This document shows positions 45,839 to 54,212 of a stretch of DNA of 64,000 nt, one piece after another. The position numbers were made by a program, and so were the translations under genes. The notes beneath the pieces are model-generated. The model was not told where the DNA came from. It saw only the letters and a program-made list of their open reading frames with translations, and searched no databases. The stretch comes from Chloroflexota bacterium (GTDB lineage: Bacteria > Chloroflexota > Anaerolineae > Aggregatilineales > Phototrophicaceae): the NCBI GenBank assembly GCA_028875185.1, contig JAPPFH010000068.1, positions 1-64,000 on the forward strand. Direction: 5' to 3'. Position 1 is the first letter of the stretch, and the number at the start of each line of letters is the position of its first letter.

Positions 45839-47050
45839 TCAGTCGCCCAGGCTATTGACGACCTGTGTCACGCTAAACACGACTTCACTTCCAATGTCGT
45901 GCTGTACGAGCGGATTGGACGGCGTCGCCGAATAGCATGTGACTTCTTTGCCCTGGATCGAAATGGCGAAAGCATCGGGCGCGTAAGGCGCGTAACGCAG
46001 CGCGTCGGTCGGTCCCATCAGCATGACCGTCTTCGCGCCGCTAGCCGCCGCCAGATGCGTCAAGCCGCTGTCATTGCCGATATAAACCAACGCTTCCGCC
46101 GCCAGCGCGCCGATCTCTTGGAAGCTCAGCCGGTCCACCCAACTGAGCGCGCGAATATCCAAATGCCGCTCAACCTCAGCGACCAGCGCGCTATCGTCGG
46201 GCCCCCCAAGCAGTATGAGGCCCGCGCCCGTCGCCGCCACCACTCGATTGAGCGTTTCCCCCAGTTGCTGCAGCGGGAAGCGCTTGCTAGTCATCCGCGC
46301 GCCCGGATTGACGCCGCCGCCCGGATGGGCAACGATGAATGGGGCGTCGACGTCTTCTTCCGCAAGACGCGCGCGAACCGCGGTCTTGGCCGCTGCTGTA
46401 ACTGGCAGATTGGCGAAGGCTTGGACTTCATCGCCCGCTATCGCGCTGACTGCCTTGAGGTAAATCTCGCTCTCATGCTCGCGGGCGGCGGGGTCGATCG
46501 GGACGCGCAAGTTGTAGCCGAAGCCGCGTCCGCCGCTGTCCAAGCCAGCGCGCGCGGGAATACGAGCCAGCAGGATCGCCAGGCTCATCAGGGGCGAGCG
46601 GACCAGCGATACCGCCAGATCGAAATCCCCGGCGCGCAGACGGTTTACGAAACGCAGCAACCTTGCCGGCGATCGCAGCGGCGTGTTGTCCCCAATGTTT
46701 AGAATGGCGTCGATGGCGCCGTGATGTTCAATAGCGAGTGCCGACCAGGGACCGACCGCCCAGGTGATATGCGCTTCGGGGAAGGTCTGGCGCAGCGCAG
46801 TCAAAGCCGCCGTCGCCATGACCACATCTCCAATGCAGCAGGGGCGCACGAAGACAATCCGCCGCGGTTTGCCGACAGTCGCGGAGGCGGGAAGGGCGCG
46901 TTTCAGCAAGGAATAGGTCATTGCCGCTAAACCACCGAATAAACGCTTCGCCGCAGACTGTAATGCAGGCGCGCGCCATCGGCTAGTGGCATCTGCCGGC
47001 GTTCCAACTGCAAGCATTTGGGACTTGGTCAAGCACAATTTCGAATCCAC
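45839..47050 (-). CDS. Glycosyltransferase family 9 (heptosyltransferase-like)
   Basis: 403 residues from GTG 47050. The GT-B fold of family 9 is seen in IVFVRPCCIGDVVMATAAL (about 65-83), HPGGGVNPGARMTSKRFP and IGNDSGLTHLAAASGAKTVMLMGPT, the nucleotide-sugar site. Family members add heptose or other sugars to lipid-linked acceptors at the inner membrane. The start is uncertain: ATG 47017 or ATG 46921 would shorten the poorly conserved N-terminus. A heptose-phosphate adenylyltransferase lies 5 kb away. Confidence 0.88.
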   Translation of the reverse strand: MDSKLCLTKSQMLAVGTPADATSRWRAPALQSAAKRLFGGLAAMTYSLLKRALPASATVGKPRRIVFVRPCCIGDVVMATAALTALRQTFPEAHITWAVGPWSALAIEHHGAIDAILNIGDNTPLRSPARLLRFVNRLRAGDFDLAVSLVRSPLMSLAILLARIPARAGLDSGGRGFGYNLRVPIDPAAREHESEIYLKAVSAIAGDEVQAFANLPVTAAAKTAVRARLAEEDVDAPFIVAHPGGGVNPGARMTSKRFPLQQLGETLNRVVAATGAGLILLGGPDDSALVAEVERHLDIRALSWVDRLSFQEIGALAAEALVYIGNDSGLTHLAAASGAKTVMLMGPTDALRYAPYAPDAFAISIQGKEVTCYSATPSNPLVQHDIGSEVVFSVTQVVNSLGD

Positions 47051-47062
47051 AAAATATGAATC

Positions 47063-47110
47063 TGTAGGGGCGAGCGTAGGTTAGTGTCTACGCTACCCGG
47101 TGGCTCGCCC
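47063..47110. repeat. Family C hairpin with a 22-bp inner hairpin insert
   Basis: The C arm TGTAGGGGCG is interrupted at 47073-47094 by AGCGTAG, an 8-base loop and CTACGCT, then CCCGGTGGCTCGCCC closes it. The same arrangement is at 49423-49470. Confidence 0.7.
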
Positions 47111-47210
47111 GCTGGTATCAATAAGGCCTTGGGCACTGGCGTCTCACCTAGCCACCATTGCATTTATCCACTTTCGTGTATCGCGCCAAACAAGTTAGTT
47201 AAGCCAATTC

Positions 47211-47239
47211 TTGACAACATTGTTCACCATTTTAAGGTA
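47211..47239 (+). promoter_or_regulatory. Possible promoter of the DUF4013 gene
   Basis: A perfect TTGACA (47211-47216) is followed after 16 bases by a weak TAAGGT (47233-47238). The gene start is 37 bases on. Confidence 0.4.
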
Positions 47240-47275
47240 TGTTTAGGCAGATGTGAAATTTGATGGCAGCGTCCT

Positions 47276-48022
47276 GTGGAATTCTTGCGCGCGTTCACAT
47301 TTATTTTCAAAGATCAGCGCTGGCTGATCAAATTGTTGGAGACGGCGCTTTTCGTCGTGTTATGTCCGCTGCCCGTGATTGGCTTGATTTGCCTCTGCGC
47401 TCTGCTGGGTTATCTGGCGGAGATTGTCCACAATGTCAGCCGGGATTATCCGCGTCCGCTGCCGGAATGGAATCATATCGGCGGTGACATTGGCAAGGGC
47501 GTCCCTGTCTTTCTGGCTATCGCCCTTTACCATCTTCCAATGGTCGTTGTGGTTGGCTTGCTCTACATCGCGCGCGAAACGCTGGCGGTGAGCCTCTTCG
47601 GCAGTTTGACTTTCGCTGGCGTTTTCGCCGCGATCATGCCCTTGCTGCTGATCTATCTCGCCTTTGCTTGGGCGCTGCTGGCGACTGGGCTGGTGAATTA
47701 CGCCGAGTCCTGGGATGCAGGCGCATTTTACCAATTCAACAAGTTGCTGCGCAGCCTGGGCAACCATAGCGTCTTGACCATTCAGTGGCTGCTTAGCTCG
47801 CTGGCTGCGAGCATTATTCTGCTTTTACTGCCGCCGCTGGCGCCCTTGCTGTTCATCCCGGCGCAGGGTTATTTGACCGGTGTATACGGACGCCGATTGC
47901 GCGCTGAGCGCATGCAAATGCGCGATGCCTACACCATGCCTGGGCAGCCGGCCGATCGCAGCCAGAAAGGCTATGCTGGTCCGCAGGGAGCGGCTGCGCT
48001 GCGGCGCGGCGACACGGCCTGA
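47276..48022 (+). CDS. DUF4013 family membrane protein
   Basis: 248 residues. Several membrane helices surround the family-typical PLPEWNHIGGDIGKG. DUF4013 proteins are common in archaea and Chloroflexota and their function is not known. The start is GTG 47276 without a strong ribosome binding site. The C-terminus (residues about 205-248) is soluble and basic/polar. Confidence 0.82.
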   Translation: MEFLRAFTFIFKDQRWLIKLLETALFVVLCPLPVIGLICLCALLGYLAEIVHNVSRDYPRPLPEWNHIGGDIGKGVPVFLAIALYHLPMVVVVGLLYIARETLAVSLFGSLTFAGVFAAIMPLLLIYLAFAWALLATGLVNYAESWDAGAFYQFNKLLRSLGNHSVLTIQWLLSSLAASIILLLLPPLAPLLFIPAQGYLTGVYGRRLRAERMQMRDAYTMPGQPADRSQKGYAGPQGAAALRRGDTA

Positions 48023-48342
48023 CGCGAACAACGTAGCCTTCCGCTCCATGCGTTTCGCCCTTGCGGAAGCTGAAGAGCGGCAAGCCGGCGCCGCTTTCCG
48101 TCTCGGCATTTGACGCCGGTATTCTTTGTAGTCGCTAGATTCCGTGTATATAATCACATTTGAGAGGCTTGGTAGACGTTGCCGCAGGAGCCGGTTCCGC
48201 GCGACGGTCGGCTTGCGCGTCTGCGATTGCCAAGTCAAAAAAAGAAATTGTTGTTTAACCTCATCTGCAGCCACGATCTTCGCACGCTTGCAGCCGCATT
48301 AAACGGGATACAGATTGGGCTAAGCACGGGGAAAAGGAGGCC
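48023..48342. other. Intergenic region upstream of the PIN-TRAM gene, with possible promoter
   Basis: TATAAT at 48149-48154 with a weak TTGTAG at 48126 (spacing 17) would give a 5' leader of about 180 bases. No riboswitch or attenuator structure was recognised in it, and no gene. Confidence 0.45.
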
Positions 48343-49395
48343 ATGAGCGCTTTTGTGATTTGCCGCCTTGTCGGCTTAATTGTTTTTGCCCTGATTGGCC
48401 AGCGTATTGGCGAAGCCCTCGCTCCGCACGCGCTGTTGCCAGTTGCACAGACGTCATTGATATTCATTGGATTGGGCGCTCTTGTTGGACTTATCGCCAC
48501 GCCTTGGATCACGATCATCCCGCTGCGTCGCTGGCGCCGCGCCGCCAGTGAAGTAACCGTCCCGCAATTGATGGTGTCGATCATCGGCGGCTTGGTCGGC
48601 TTGACTGTGGGGCTAATGCTGGCTTTTCCGCTCTCGTTGCTAGATGATCCCTTGGGCAAGCTTGCGCCCGCCTTCGTTTCGATCATCTTCGGCTACCTCG
48701 GTATGAATATATTCAGCCTGCGTTCGCGCGAGCTGCTCGATGTCATCAACGAAAGGGTATTCGGGCGCCAGCGCCGCACCCAGCCTTACGCCTCGCGGCA
48801 GCTTTTATTGGATACCAGCGTGCTGATCGATGGGCGAATTGTGGAAATCGCCGAGACTGGCTTCATCGGCGGGATCTTGGTCATCCCCCGCTTCGTGCTT
48901 AGCGAGCTGCACCGCGTCGCCGATTCCTCCGATTCACTGCGCCGCAATCGCGGGCGGCGTGGTCTGGCCAAGTTGAACGAATTGCAGCGAAACAACGATC
49001 TGCCGGTCAAGATTGTCGAAGATGATCCGGAAAATTTCGGCGAAGTCGATGCCAAATTGGTGGCGCTTTCGATCCAACGTAAGGCCTCGCTGGTGACCAA
49101 CGACTTCAATCTCAATCAGGTCGCCGATGCGCAGGGCGTCGATGTGCTCAATGTGAATGCCTTGGCAAACGCGGTGCGCTCGGTTTACATCCCGGGCGAG
49201 ACCTTTGATATTCGCATCATTCAGCCCGGTCGTGATCCCAATCAGGGCGTCGGCTATCTCGATGATGGCACGATGGTCGTGGTGGAATCGGGCCAGAAGT
49301 TTATGAACCGCAATGTCGGCGTCGAGGTGACCAAGCTCATCAACCGCCCCACGGGCAGAATGATCTTCGCCGTGCCGCAGGCGGCCGGGCGCTGA
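48343..49395 (+). CDS. Membrane PIN-TRAM ribonuclease-like protein (YacL type)
   Basis: 350 residues: four N-terminal membrane helices (about 1-125), a PIN nuclease domain with Asp157 (LLLDTSVLIDGR) and later acidic residues (VTNDFNLN), and a C-terminal TRAM RNA-binding domain (about 285-345: GVGYLDDGTMVVVESG). The layout matches YacL-like proteins, proposed membrane-bound ribonucleases. The usual neighbour cysS or ispD is not adjacent. Good family length. Confidence 0.9.
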   Translation: MSAFVICRLVGLIVFALIGQRIGEALAPHALLPVAQTSLIFIGLGALVGLIATPWITIIPLRRWRRAASEVTVPQLMVSIIGGLVGLTVGLMLAFPLSLLDDPLGKLAPAFVSIIFGYLGMNIFSLRSRELLDVINERVFGRQRRTQPYASRQLLLDTSVLIDGRIVEIAETGFIGGILVIPRFVLSELHRVADSSDSLRRNRGRRGLAKLNELQRNNDLPVKIVEDDPENFGEVDAKLVALSIQRKASLVTNDFNLNQVADAQGVDVLNVNALANAVRSVYIPGETFDIRIIQPGRDPNQGVGYLDDGTMVVVESGQKFMNRNVGVEVTKLINRPTGRMIFAVPQAAGR

Positions 49396-49422
49396 GACCC
49401 CATATTCCATCACAGGCAGGCA

Positions 49423-49579
49423 TGTAGGGGCGAGCGCAGGTTAGTGTCCACGCTGCCCGGTGGCTCGCCCGTTTATGTTGGTGAATTGTGTGGGCGATTC
49501 ACCGCCGCGCGCAGCCGCAGCGGGTCAGCCGCCCCTTCGGCCGGCAGTGAGATGGAGAAGCCGACGGGTCGCCCCTACA
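49423..49579. repeat. Paired family C element with micro-insert
   Basis: The left arm (49423-49470) carries an AGCGCAGG...ACGCT hairpin insert at 49433-49454. The right arm ends GGTCGCCCCTACA at 49579. Sits between the PIN-TRAM and PepF genes. Confidence 0.7.
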
Positions 49580-49645
49580 CCCTTGGGCGCGCGTTTGCTA
49601 CGATTGCGCGACTGACTTGAAACTACAGCCATGAGAGAGGACGCG

Positions 49646-51469
49646 ATGAGCGAAGCCCTGCAAGAACGCCTCACCGGCGCCGAAGATGTCGTCTGGGATC
49701 TGTCCGTCTTCTACCAGAGCCTTGACGATCCCCAGATAGAAGCCGATATCGCCAAGCTCACCGAGTTGGTCGATGCTTTTCAGACGCGTTGGCGAGGCAA
49801 AGTCGCCGAGATGAGCGCGGCCGATTTCGTCTGCGCGTACCAGGCGTTGGAAGCGATCTATGATTTGCGCGGCCGGCTTGGGTCATTCGCCTTCCTCAAC
49901 TTCTCGACTGACACCGGCGACGCGACCTTTCAGGCGGCGGTCGCCCGTGCCGAAGAGCTCGAATCGGCATTGAGCCAGAAGCTGGTCTTCTTTGATCTGG
50001 AATGGAACGCGCTGGATGATGAGCGGGCGAGCGCAATTCTGGACGACCCGACCGCCGCGCAGTATCGCTATTATCTGGAAGCGGAGCGCCGCTATCGTCC
50101 CTTCAACCTCAGCGAGGCGGAAGAGCGGATCATCATCGAAAAAGGCGTCACCGGCAGCGGCGCCTGGACGCGTTTCTTCACCCAGCTGACCAGCGCCTTC
50201 CGCTTCGACTGGCTGGGCGACGAGGTCAATATGACCTTCGTGCTCAACAAAATGCGCGATGCCGACCGCGATGCGCGCGAGATGGCATGGCAAAAGCTCA
50301 GCGACAAGCTGGGCGAAAAGTCAATGGAGTTGACCTTCATCTTCAACACGCTGGCGCTGGACAAAGCCAATAACGACCGGCGCCGCGGTTACAACAGTTG
50401 GATCTCGGCGCGCAATCTCAGTAACAAGGCGAGCGATGAAGTAGTCGAAGCGCTAGTATCAACGGTGACCGGCAATTACGAATTGGTCGCGCGTCATTAT
50501 CGGCTGAAGCGGGCGCTGCTGGGGTATGAAGAGCTTTTTGATTACGATCGCTACGCGCCGCTGAATCTCAAGGAGAATGAAGCCTTCTATGTTTGGGATC
50601 AGGCGCGTGATATTGTGCTGGACGCCTTCGAGGGTTTCAGCCCGCGGATGAGGGAAGCGGCGCAGGAATTCTTCGATGGAAACTGGATTCACGCGCCCGT
50701 CTTGCCGAACAAACGCGGGGGAGCGTTTGCCGCCCCGACGGTGGCTTCCGCAAACCCTTACGTTTTCCTGAATTATCTGGGCGATACGCGCGATGTGACC
50801 ACGCTGGCGCATGAATTAGGGCACGGCATCCACATGGTTCTCTCAGGCCGGGAGAATGGGCTCTTCGCCCTATACACGCCGCTGACCACCGCCGAGATGG
50901 CTTCGACATTTGCCGAGATGCTGGTCTTCCAGGATTTGATGGCGGCGGAAGACGACAAGGAAGTCAAGCTGTCGATGCTGACGGAGAAAATCGAAGATAC
51001 CTTCGCCACCGTCTTCAGGCAGATCTCGATGAATCGCTTCGAAGACAAGATGCACAACGCCCGCCGCGAGGAAGGCGAACTGACGGCTGAGCGCTTCAAC
51101 GAGCTATGGCTGGAGACGCAGCGCGATATGTTCGGCGACAGCGTCACCATCACCGACGAGTACGGCAGTTGGTGGAGTTATGTGCCGCATTTCTTGCATA
51201 CGCCCGGTTACGTCTACGCTTATTCTTTCGGCGAGCTGCTGGTGCTGGCGCTTTACAAGCTCTATCAAGAAGAAGGCGCGCGCTTCGTGCCCAAGTATAT
51301 CGACTTGCTGGCGGCCGGCGATTCCGATTATCCCGATCGGCTGCTAGCCCAGGTCGGCGTCGATATCAACGATTCCGATTTTTGGCGGAAAGGCATTGAT
51401 GTCATCGAAGAATGGGTGGCGGGCGCTGAGTCGCTATCGCGCGAGCTTTATCCCGAGAAGTTCGCTTGA
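49646..51469 (+). CDS. M3 family oligoendopeptidase (PepF-like)
   Basis: 607 residues from ATG 49646, chosen because GAGAGGA lies five bases upstream; ATG 49631 is also in frame. The zinc motif HELGH is in TTLAHELGHGIHMVLS, with the later Glu in TTAEMASTFAEMLVFQ. It is a cytosolic metallopeptidase that trims short peptides. Next gene starts nine bases past its stop. Confidence 0.93.
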   Translation: MSEALQERLTGAEDVVWDLSVFYQSLDDPQIEADIAKLTELVDAFQTRWRGKVAEMSAADFVCAYQALEAIYDLRGRLGSFAFLNFSTDTGDATFQAAVARAEELESALSQKLVFFDLEWNALDDERASAILDDPTAAQYRYYLEAERRYRPFNLSEAEERIIIEKGVTGSGAWTRFFTQLTSAFRFDWLGDEVNMTFVLNKMRDADRDAREMAWQKLSDKLGEKSMELTFIFNTLALDKANNDRRRGYNSWISARNLSNKASDEVVEALVSTVTGNYELVARHYRLKRALLGYEELFDYDRYAPLNLKENEAFYVWDQARDIVLDAFEGFSPRMREAAQEFFDGNWIHAPVLPNKRGGAFAAPTVASANPYVFLNYLGDTRDVTTLAHELGHGIHMVLSGRENGLFALYTPLTTAEMASTFAEMLVFQDLMAAEDDKEVKLSMLTEKIEDTFATVFRQISMNRFEDKMHNARREEGELTAERFNELWLETQRDMFGDSVTITDEYGSWWSYVPHFLHTPGYVYAYSFGELLVLALYKLYQEEGARFVPKYIDLLAAGDSDYPDRLLAQVGVDINDSDFWRKGIDVIEEWVAGAESLSRELYPEKFA

Positions 51470-51477
51470 GCGCGCGC

Positions 51478-51888
51478 ATGTCCGCCGGCTACTCTGGCGC
51501 GCCGCTGGTGAAGAAGCTCGGCATAAAGGGCGGGTATCGCATCGCCTTGCTTCATGCGCCGGAGCGCTATCTTGAACTGCTGGGCGAGCTGCCGGCGGAT
51601 GTCGCCATCGATAACGAGTTGGGGGGCGCGAATTACGACTTCGTGCAGGGCTTCTTTATCCGGCGCGCCGACTATGCAGCAGAATTCGCCGATCTGAAAT
51701 CCGCCATCCAGAAGAACGGCATGCTCTGGATATCCTGGTATAAGAAAGCGGCCAAGATGCCCACCGATATCACGGAGGATGTGGTGCGCGATGTCGCGCT
51801 GGCTGGCGGGCTGGTGGATGTCAAAGTCGCCGCGATCGATGCGCGGTGGTCGGGGCTGAAGTTGGTTTATCGGCGGGAAGACCGCTGA
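51478..51888 (+). CDS. DUF3052 family protein
   Basis: 136 residues from ATG 51478 (a TTG at 51466 would overlap the PepF stop). The start MSAGYSGAPLVKKLGIKGG and IDNELGGANYDFVQGFFIR match DUF3052, small proteins of unknown function common in actinobacteria and Chloroflexota. Apparently cotranscribed with pepF. Confidence 0.82.
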   Translation: MSAGYSGAPLVKKLGIKGGYRIALLHAPERYLELLGELPADVAIDNELGGANYDFVQGFFIRRADYAAEFADLKSAIQKNGMLWISWYKKAAKMPTDITEDVVRDVALAGGLVDVKVAAIDARWSGLKLVYRREDR

Positions 51889-51898
51889 GAGCGAATGC

Positions 51899-52372
51899 AT
51901 GGGTGATCTGGTCAAACTGAAAGAGGCGCAGGCGCTGCGCGAGACGCTGCGGCGCGCAGGGGAGACCCTGGTCTTCACCAATGGACATTTCGACTTGCTG
52001 CATGTGGGCCACCTCGAATACCTGGAGAAGGCGCGGGCGCTGGGCGATGCGCTCATTGTCGGCCTCAATGGCGATGCCTCGACGCGACGGCTGAAGGGCG
52101 AAGGAAGACCGCTTGTGCCCGCGGGCCAGCGGGCGCGCTTGCTGGCGGCGCTGGAACCGGTGAGCGCGGTTATCATCTTTGAAACCAATACGGCTGACGA
52201 ACTGCTGCTGGCGCTGAAGCCGGAGATTTATGTGAAAGGCGGCGACTATGAGGATAAGCCGCTGCCCGAACGCTCGGCCGTCGAAGGTTATGGCGGGCGT
52301 GTGGAGTTGGTTGAATTGTTTGCTGGGCACAGCACGACGCGCTTGATAGACAGGATTCGTAAGCTGTCTTAG
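51899..52372 (+). CDS. rfaE2: D-glycero-beta-D-manno-heptose 1-phosphate adenylyltransferase
   Basis: 157 residues of the nucleotidyltransferase fold with FTNGHFDLLHVGHLEYL (the HxGH site) and the KGGDY motif. It makes ADP-heptose from heptose 1-phosphate and ATP; in many bacteria this domain is fused to the kinase HldE, here it stands alone. The gene begins 10 bases after DUF3052. Its last 130 bp are duplicated at 53103-53237. Confidence 0.9.
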   Translation: MGDLVKLKEAQALRETLRRAGETLVFTNGHFDLLHVGHLEYLEKARALGDALIVGLNGDASTRRLKGEGRPLVPAGQRARLLAALEPVSAVIIFETNTADELLLALKPEIYVKGGDYEDKPLPERSAVEGYGGRVELVELFAGHSTTRLIDRIRKLS

Positions 52373-52383
52373 GAGACAAAATC

Positions 52384-52821
52384 GTGTTGCATTTGTGGTC
52401 AGTGGCGACCTGGAATCTAGAAGTTACGCATGACGCTGGACAACCCGAATGGTTGGACGCTCCGGTTACCAGTTGGACAATTGAAAGTCTGGAATCGAGC
52501 GCGGAACACTCTTTTGATGGTGAGAAGTGGACGGTGATTCTGCCTCAGCCCTTGAACCTGCTGACGGCTTGGCACATGGATGAACCTTGCGATCAACTGT
52601 ATTTGACCTGCATCGACCCGCGAGGCAAAACCTTGATAAGATTATTGGAGGAGATACCCTATCGCGACGATATACCCAGGATTCATCTTGCCAGTATTGC
52701 CCTCTCTCACTTGTGGTATACTGAGAATGGATTCTATACATTCACATTCGCTTATTTCTATGGCGGGTTGCCATATCAGCGTTTCGGTTCGCTTTGTCTC
52801 TGGCTAAAGCAAGGGGAATAG
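52384..52821 (+). CDS. Hypothetical protein, unrecognised
   Basis: 145 residues from GTG 52384, with AGGAG overlapping the rfaE2 stop. It is Trp/Tyr-rich (LHLWSVATWNLEV, FAYFYGGLPYQRFGSLCLWL) and probably beta-rich and soluble. No motif known. It lies between two copies of the rfaE2 3' end, so it may have arrived with that duplication. Confidence 0.55.
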   Translation: MLHLWSVATWNLEVTHDAGQPEWLDAPVTSWTIESLESSAEHSFDGEKWTVILPQPLNLLTAWHMDEPCDQLYLTCIDPRGKTLIRLLEEIPYRDDIPRIHLASIALSHLWYTENGFYTFTFAYFYGGLPYQRFGSLCLWLKQGE

Positions 52822-52824
52822 ACG

Positions 52825-53091
52825 ATGGCAAAGAATCCTGAAGAGATGAAATCCGGTGAAACTGACCTTCCCGTAGTCATGACTTGGATCGGAGAACCGG
52901 AGCTATGCCTGACAAAAGAAGATGCCGCCAAACGGAGACCCCCTAGCAACTCTTCATTGCCAATTGCCTATGATCGGATTGTAGTCTCTCCGCGCGATTT
53001 GGCCAACTTAGAATCGGATTTAGCGTCTGCAAAGAGCGATGACGCTGGCGGTCATGCGAAACCTGCGCCAAAGCCTGTTCACGATGACTAG
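52825..53091 (+). CDS. Hypothetical small protein, unrecognised
   Basis: 88 residues from ATG 52825, preceded by AAGGGGA and three bases after the previous stop. Soluble with a disordered, polar N-terminus and C-terminus (AKPAPKPVHDD). No known motif; tight spacing makes it a likely partner of the gene before it. Confidence 0.5.
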   Translation: MAKNPEEMKSGETDLPVVMTWIGEPELCLTKEDAAKRRPPSNSSLPIAYDRIVVSPRDLANLESDLASAKSDDAGGHAKPAPKPVHDD

Positions 53092-53102
53092 GAGTCCAGC
53101 TG

Positions 53103-53237
53103 GGCGACTACGGCAATAAACCGCTGCCCGAACGCTCGGCCGTCGAAGGTTATGGCGGGCGTGTGGTGTTGATTGAATTGCTAGCTGGGCACAGCACGAG
53201 CGGGCTGATTGAGAAGATTCGCAGGTTGCCGAAATAG
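53103..53237 (+). pseudogene. Duplicated 3' end of rfaE2
   Basis: 135 bp similar to 52241-52372, encoding the last 44 residues (GDYGNKPLPERSAVEGYGG, then a divergent tail) and ending in TAG. A middle run of more than 40 bases is identical, while the ends differ. It has no start codon of its own. Confidence 0.85.
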
Positions 53238-53264
53238 CAAGTAAACTTCACCGATAGCAAGATC

Positions 53265-53339
53265 TGTAGGGGCGAGCCATTGGGTCGCCCGATTGAGAAG
53301 CGTGTGAAATAACGGGCGACATACTATGTCGCCCCTACA
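53265..53339. repeat. Family C element with inverted ends
   Basis: TGTAGGGGCGAGCCATTGG on the left and TGTCGCCCCTACA on the right, 75 bp, between the rfaE2 remnant and rpsD. Confidence 0.8.
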
Positions 53340-53361
53340 TTTTCCAATTGGACGGGCGGCG

Positions 53362-53988
53362 TTAGGTCAAGCGGTTGTAAAACTCGACCACCTGCTGGAT
53401 ATCGACCGGCGTCTGCACTTCGCCTTCTTCGGGCGCGCGATCGAGGGTGACGCGGAAGCTCTCTTTGTCCACCGTCATATAGGGCGGGAAGTAGGCTGAT
53501 TGCTGAACCCATTCCTGGATGTGCGCGTTCTTCTTCATCTTGTCGCTGACTTCGACCTCATCGCCGGGGCGCACTTGATAAGAGGGCAGGTTGAGGCGGC
53601 GGCCGTTTACATTGATGTGTCCATGACCGACGATCTGCCGGGCAGCCCAGATTGTGGCGGCGAGCCCGGAGCGATACACGACGTTGTCCAGCCGGCGCTC
53701 CAGCAAGCTCAGCAGATTGACGCCGGTGGGTCCCGCCATCAGCGCCGCTTTTTTGTAATAGTTGCGCATCTGCTTTTCACGCACGTTGTATATGAATGCC
53801 AGCTTCTGCTTTTCACCCAACTGCACCGCATAGTTGCTGCGCCGGCCAGAGCGGAAAGATTGCTCGCGCCCATGCTCGCCCGGGGGATAGGCGCGGTCTT
53901 CCAAAATCTTGGAATACTTCGGGCGCGGCACCAGCAACTCGCCGAAGCGGCGCTGGGGTTTGGCTTTTGGTCCGTGATACGATGCCAT
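53362..53988 (-). CDS. rpsD: 30S ribosomal protein S4
   Basis: 208 residues from ATG 53988. The S4 RNA-binding part (LDNVVYRSGLAATIWAARQIVGHGHINVNGRRL) and N-terminal YPPGEHG identify S4, which nucleates 30S assembly on 16S rRNA. It lacks the N-terminal Cys zinc cluster of the C+ form (MASYHGPKAKPQRRFG), so it is a C- form. It stands alone, away from the usual ribosomal protein operon. Confidence 0.95.
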   Translation of the reverse strand: MASYHGPKAKPQRRFGELLVPRPKYSKILEDRAYPPGEHGREQSFRSGRRSNYAVQLGEKQKLAFIYNVREKQMRNYYKKAALMAGPTGVNLLSLLERRLDNVVYRSGLAATIWAARQIVGHGHINVNGRRLNLPSYQVRPGDEVEVSDKMKKNAHIQEWVQQSAYFPPYMTVDKESFRVTLDRAPEEGEVQTPVDIQQVVEFYNRLT

Positions 53989-54115
53989 GTTATGACCAGT
54001 CCTCATAGGCGCGGGGCTTTAAGCGCCCGCTGAATCTCCCAAATCGGCGCTATAGTGTAGCGGATTGTGTTGGTATTGCTAGGGCGGGTTTGCAATAGCG
54101 GAACGGTAGCGGAGT

Positions 54116-54187
54116 TGTAGGGACGCCATATCAGGTCGCCCGCTCCGCAACTTTGCCGCGTATAGGGCGACCAACCAGGTCGCCCCC
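54116..54187. repeat. Degenerate family C element
   Basis: TGTAGGGACGCCATATCAGG on the left and AGGGCGACCAACCAGGTCGC on the right, between rpsD and the protease gene. Confidence 0.65.
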
Positions 54188-54212
54188 AAGATTCACTGGT
54201 GATTCCAGAGGA

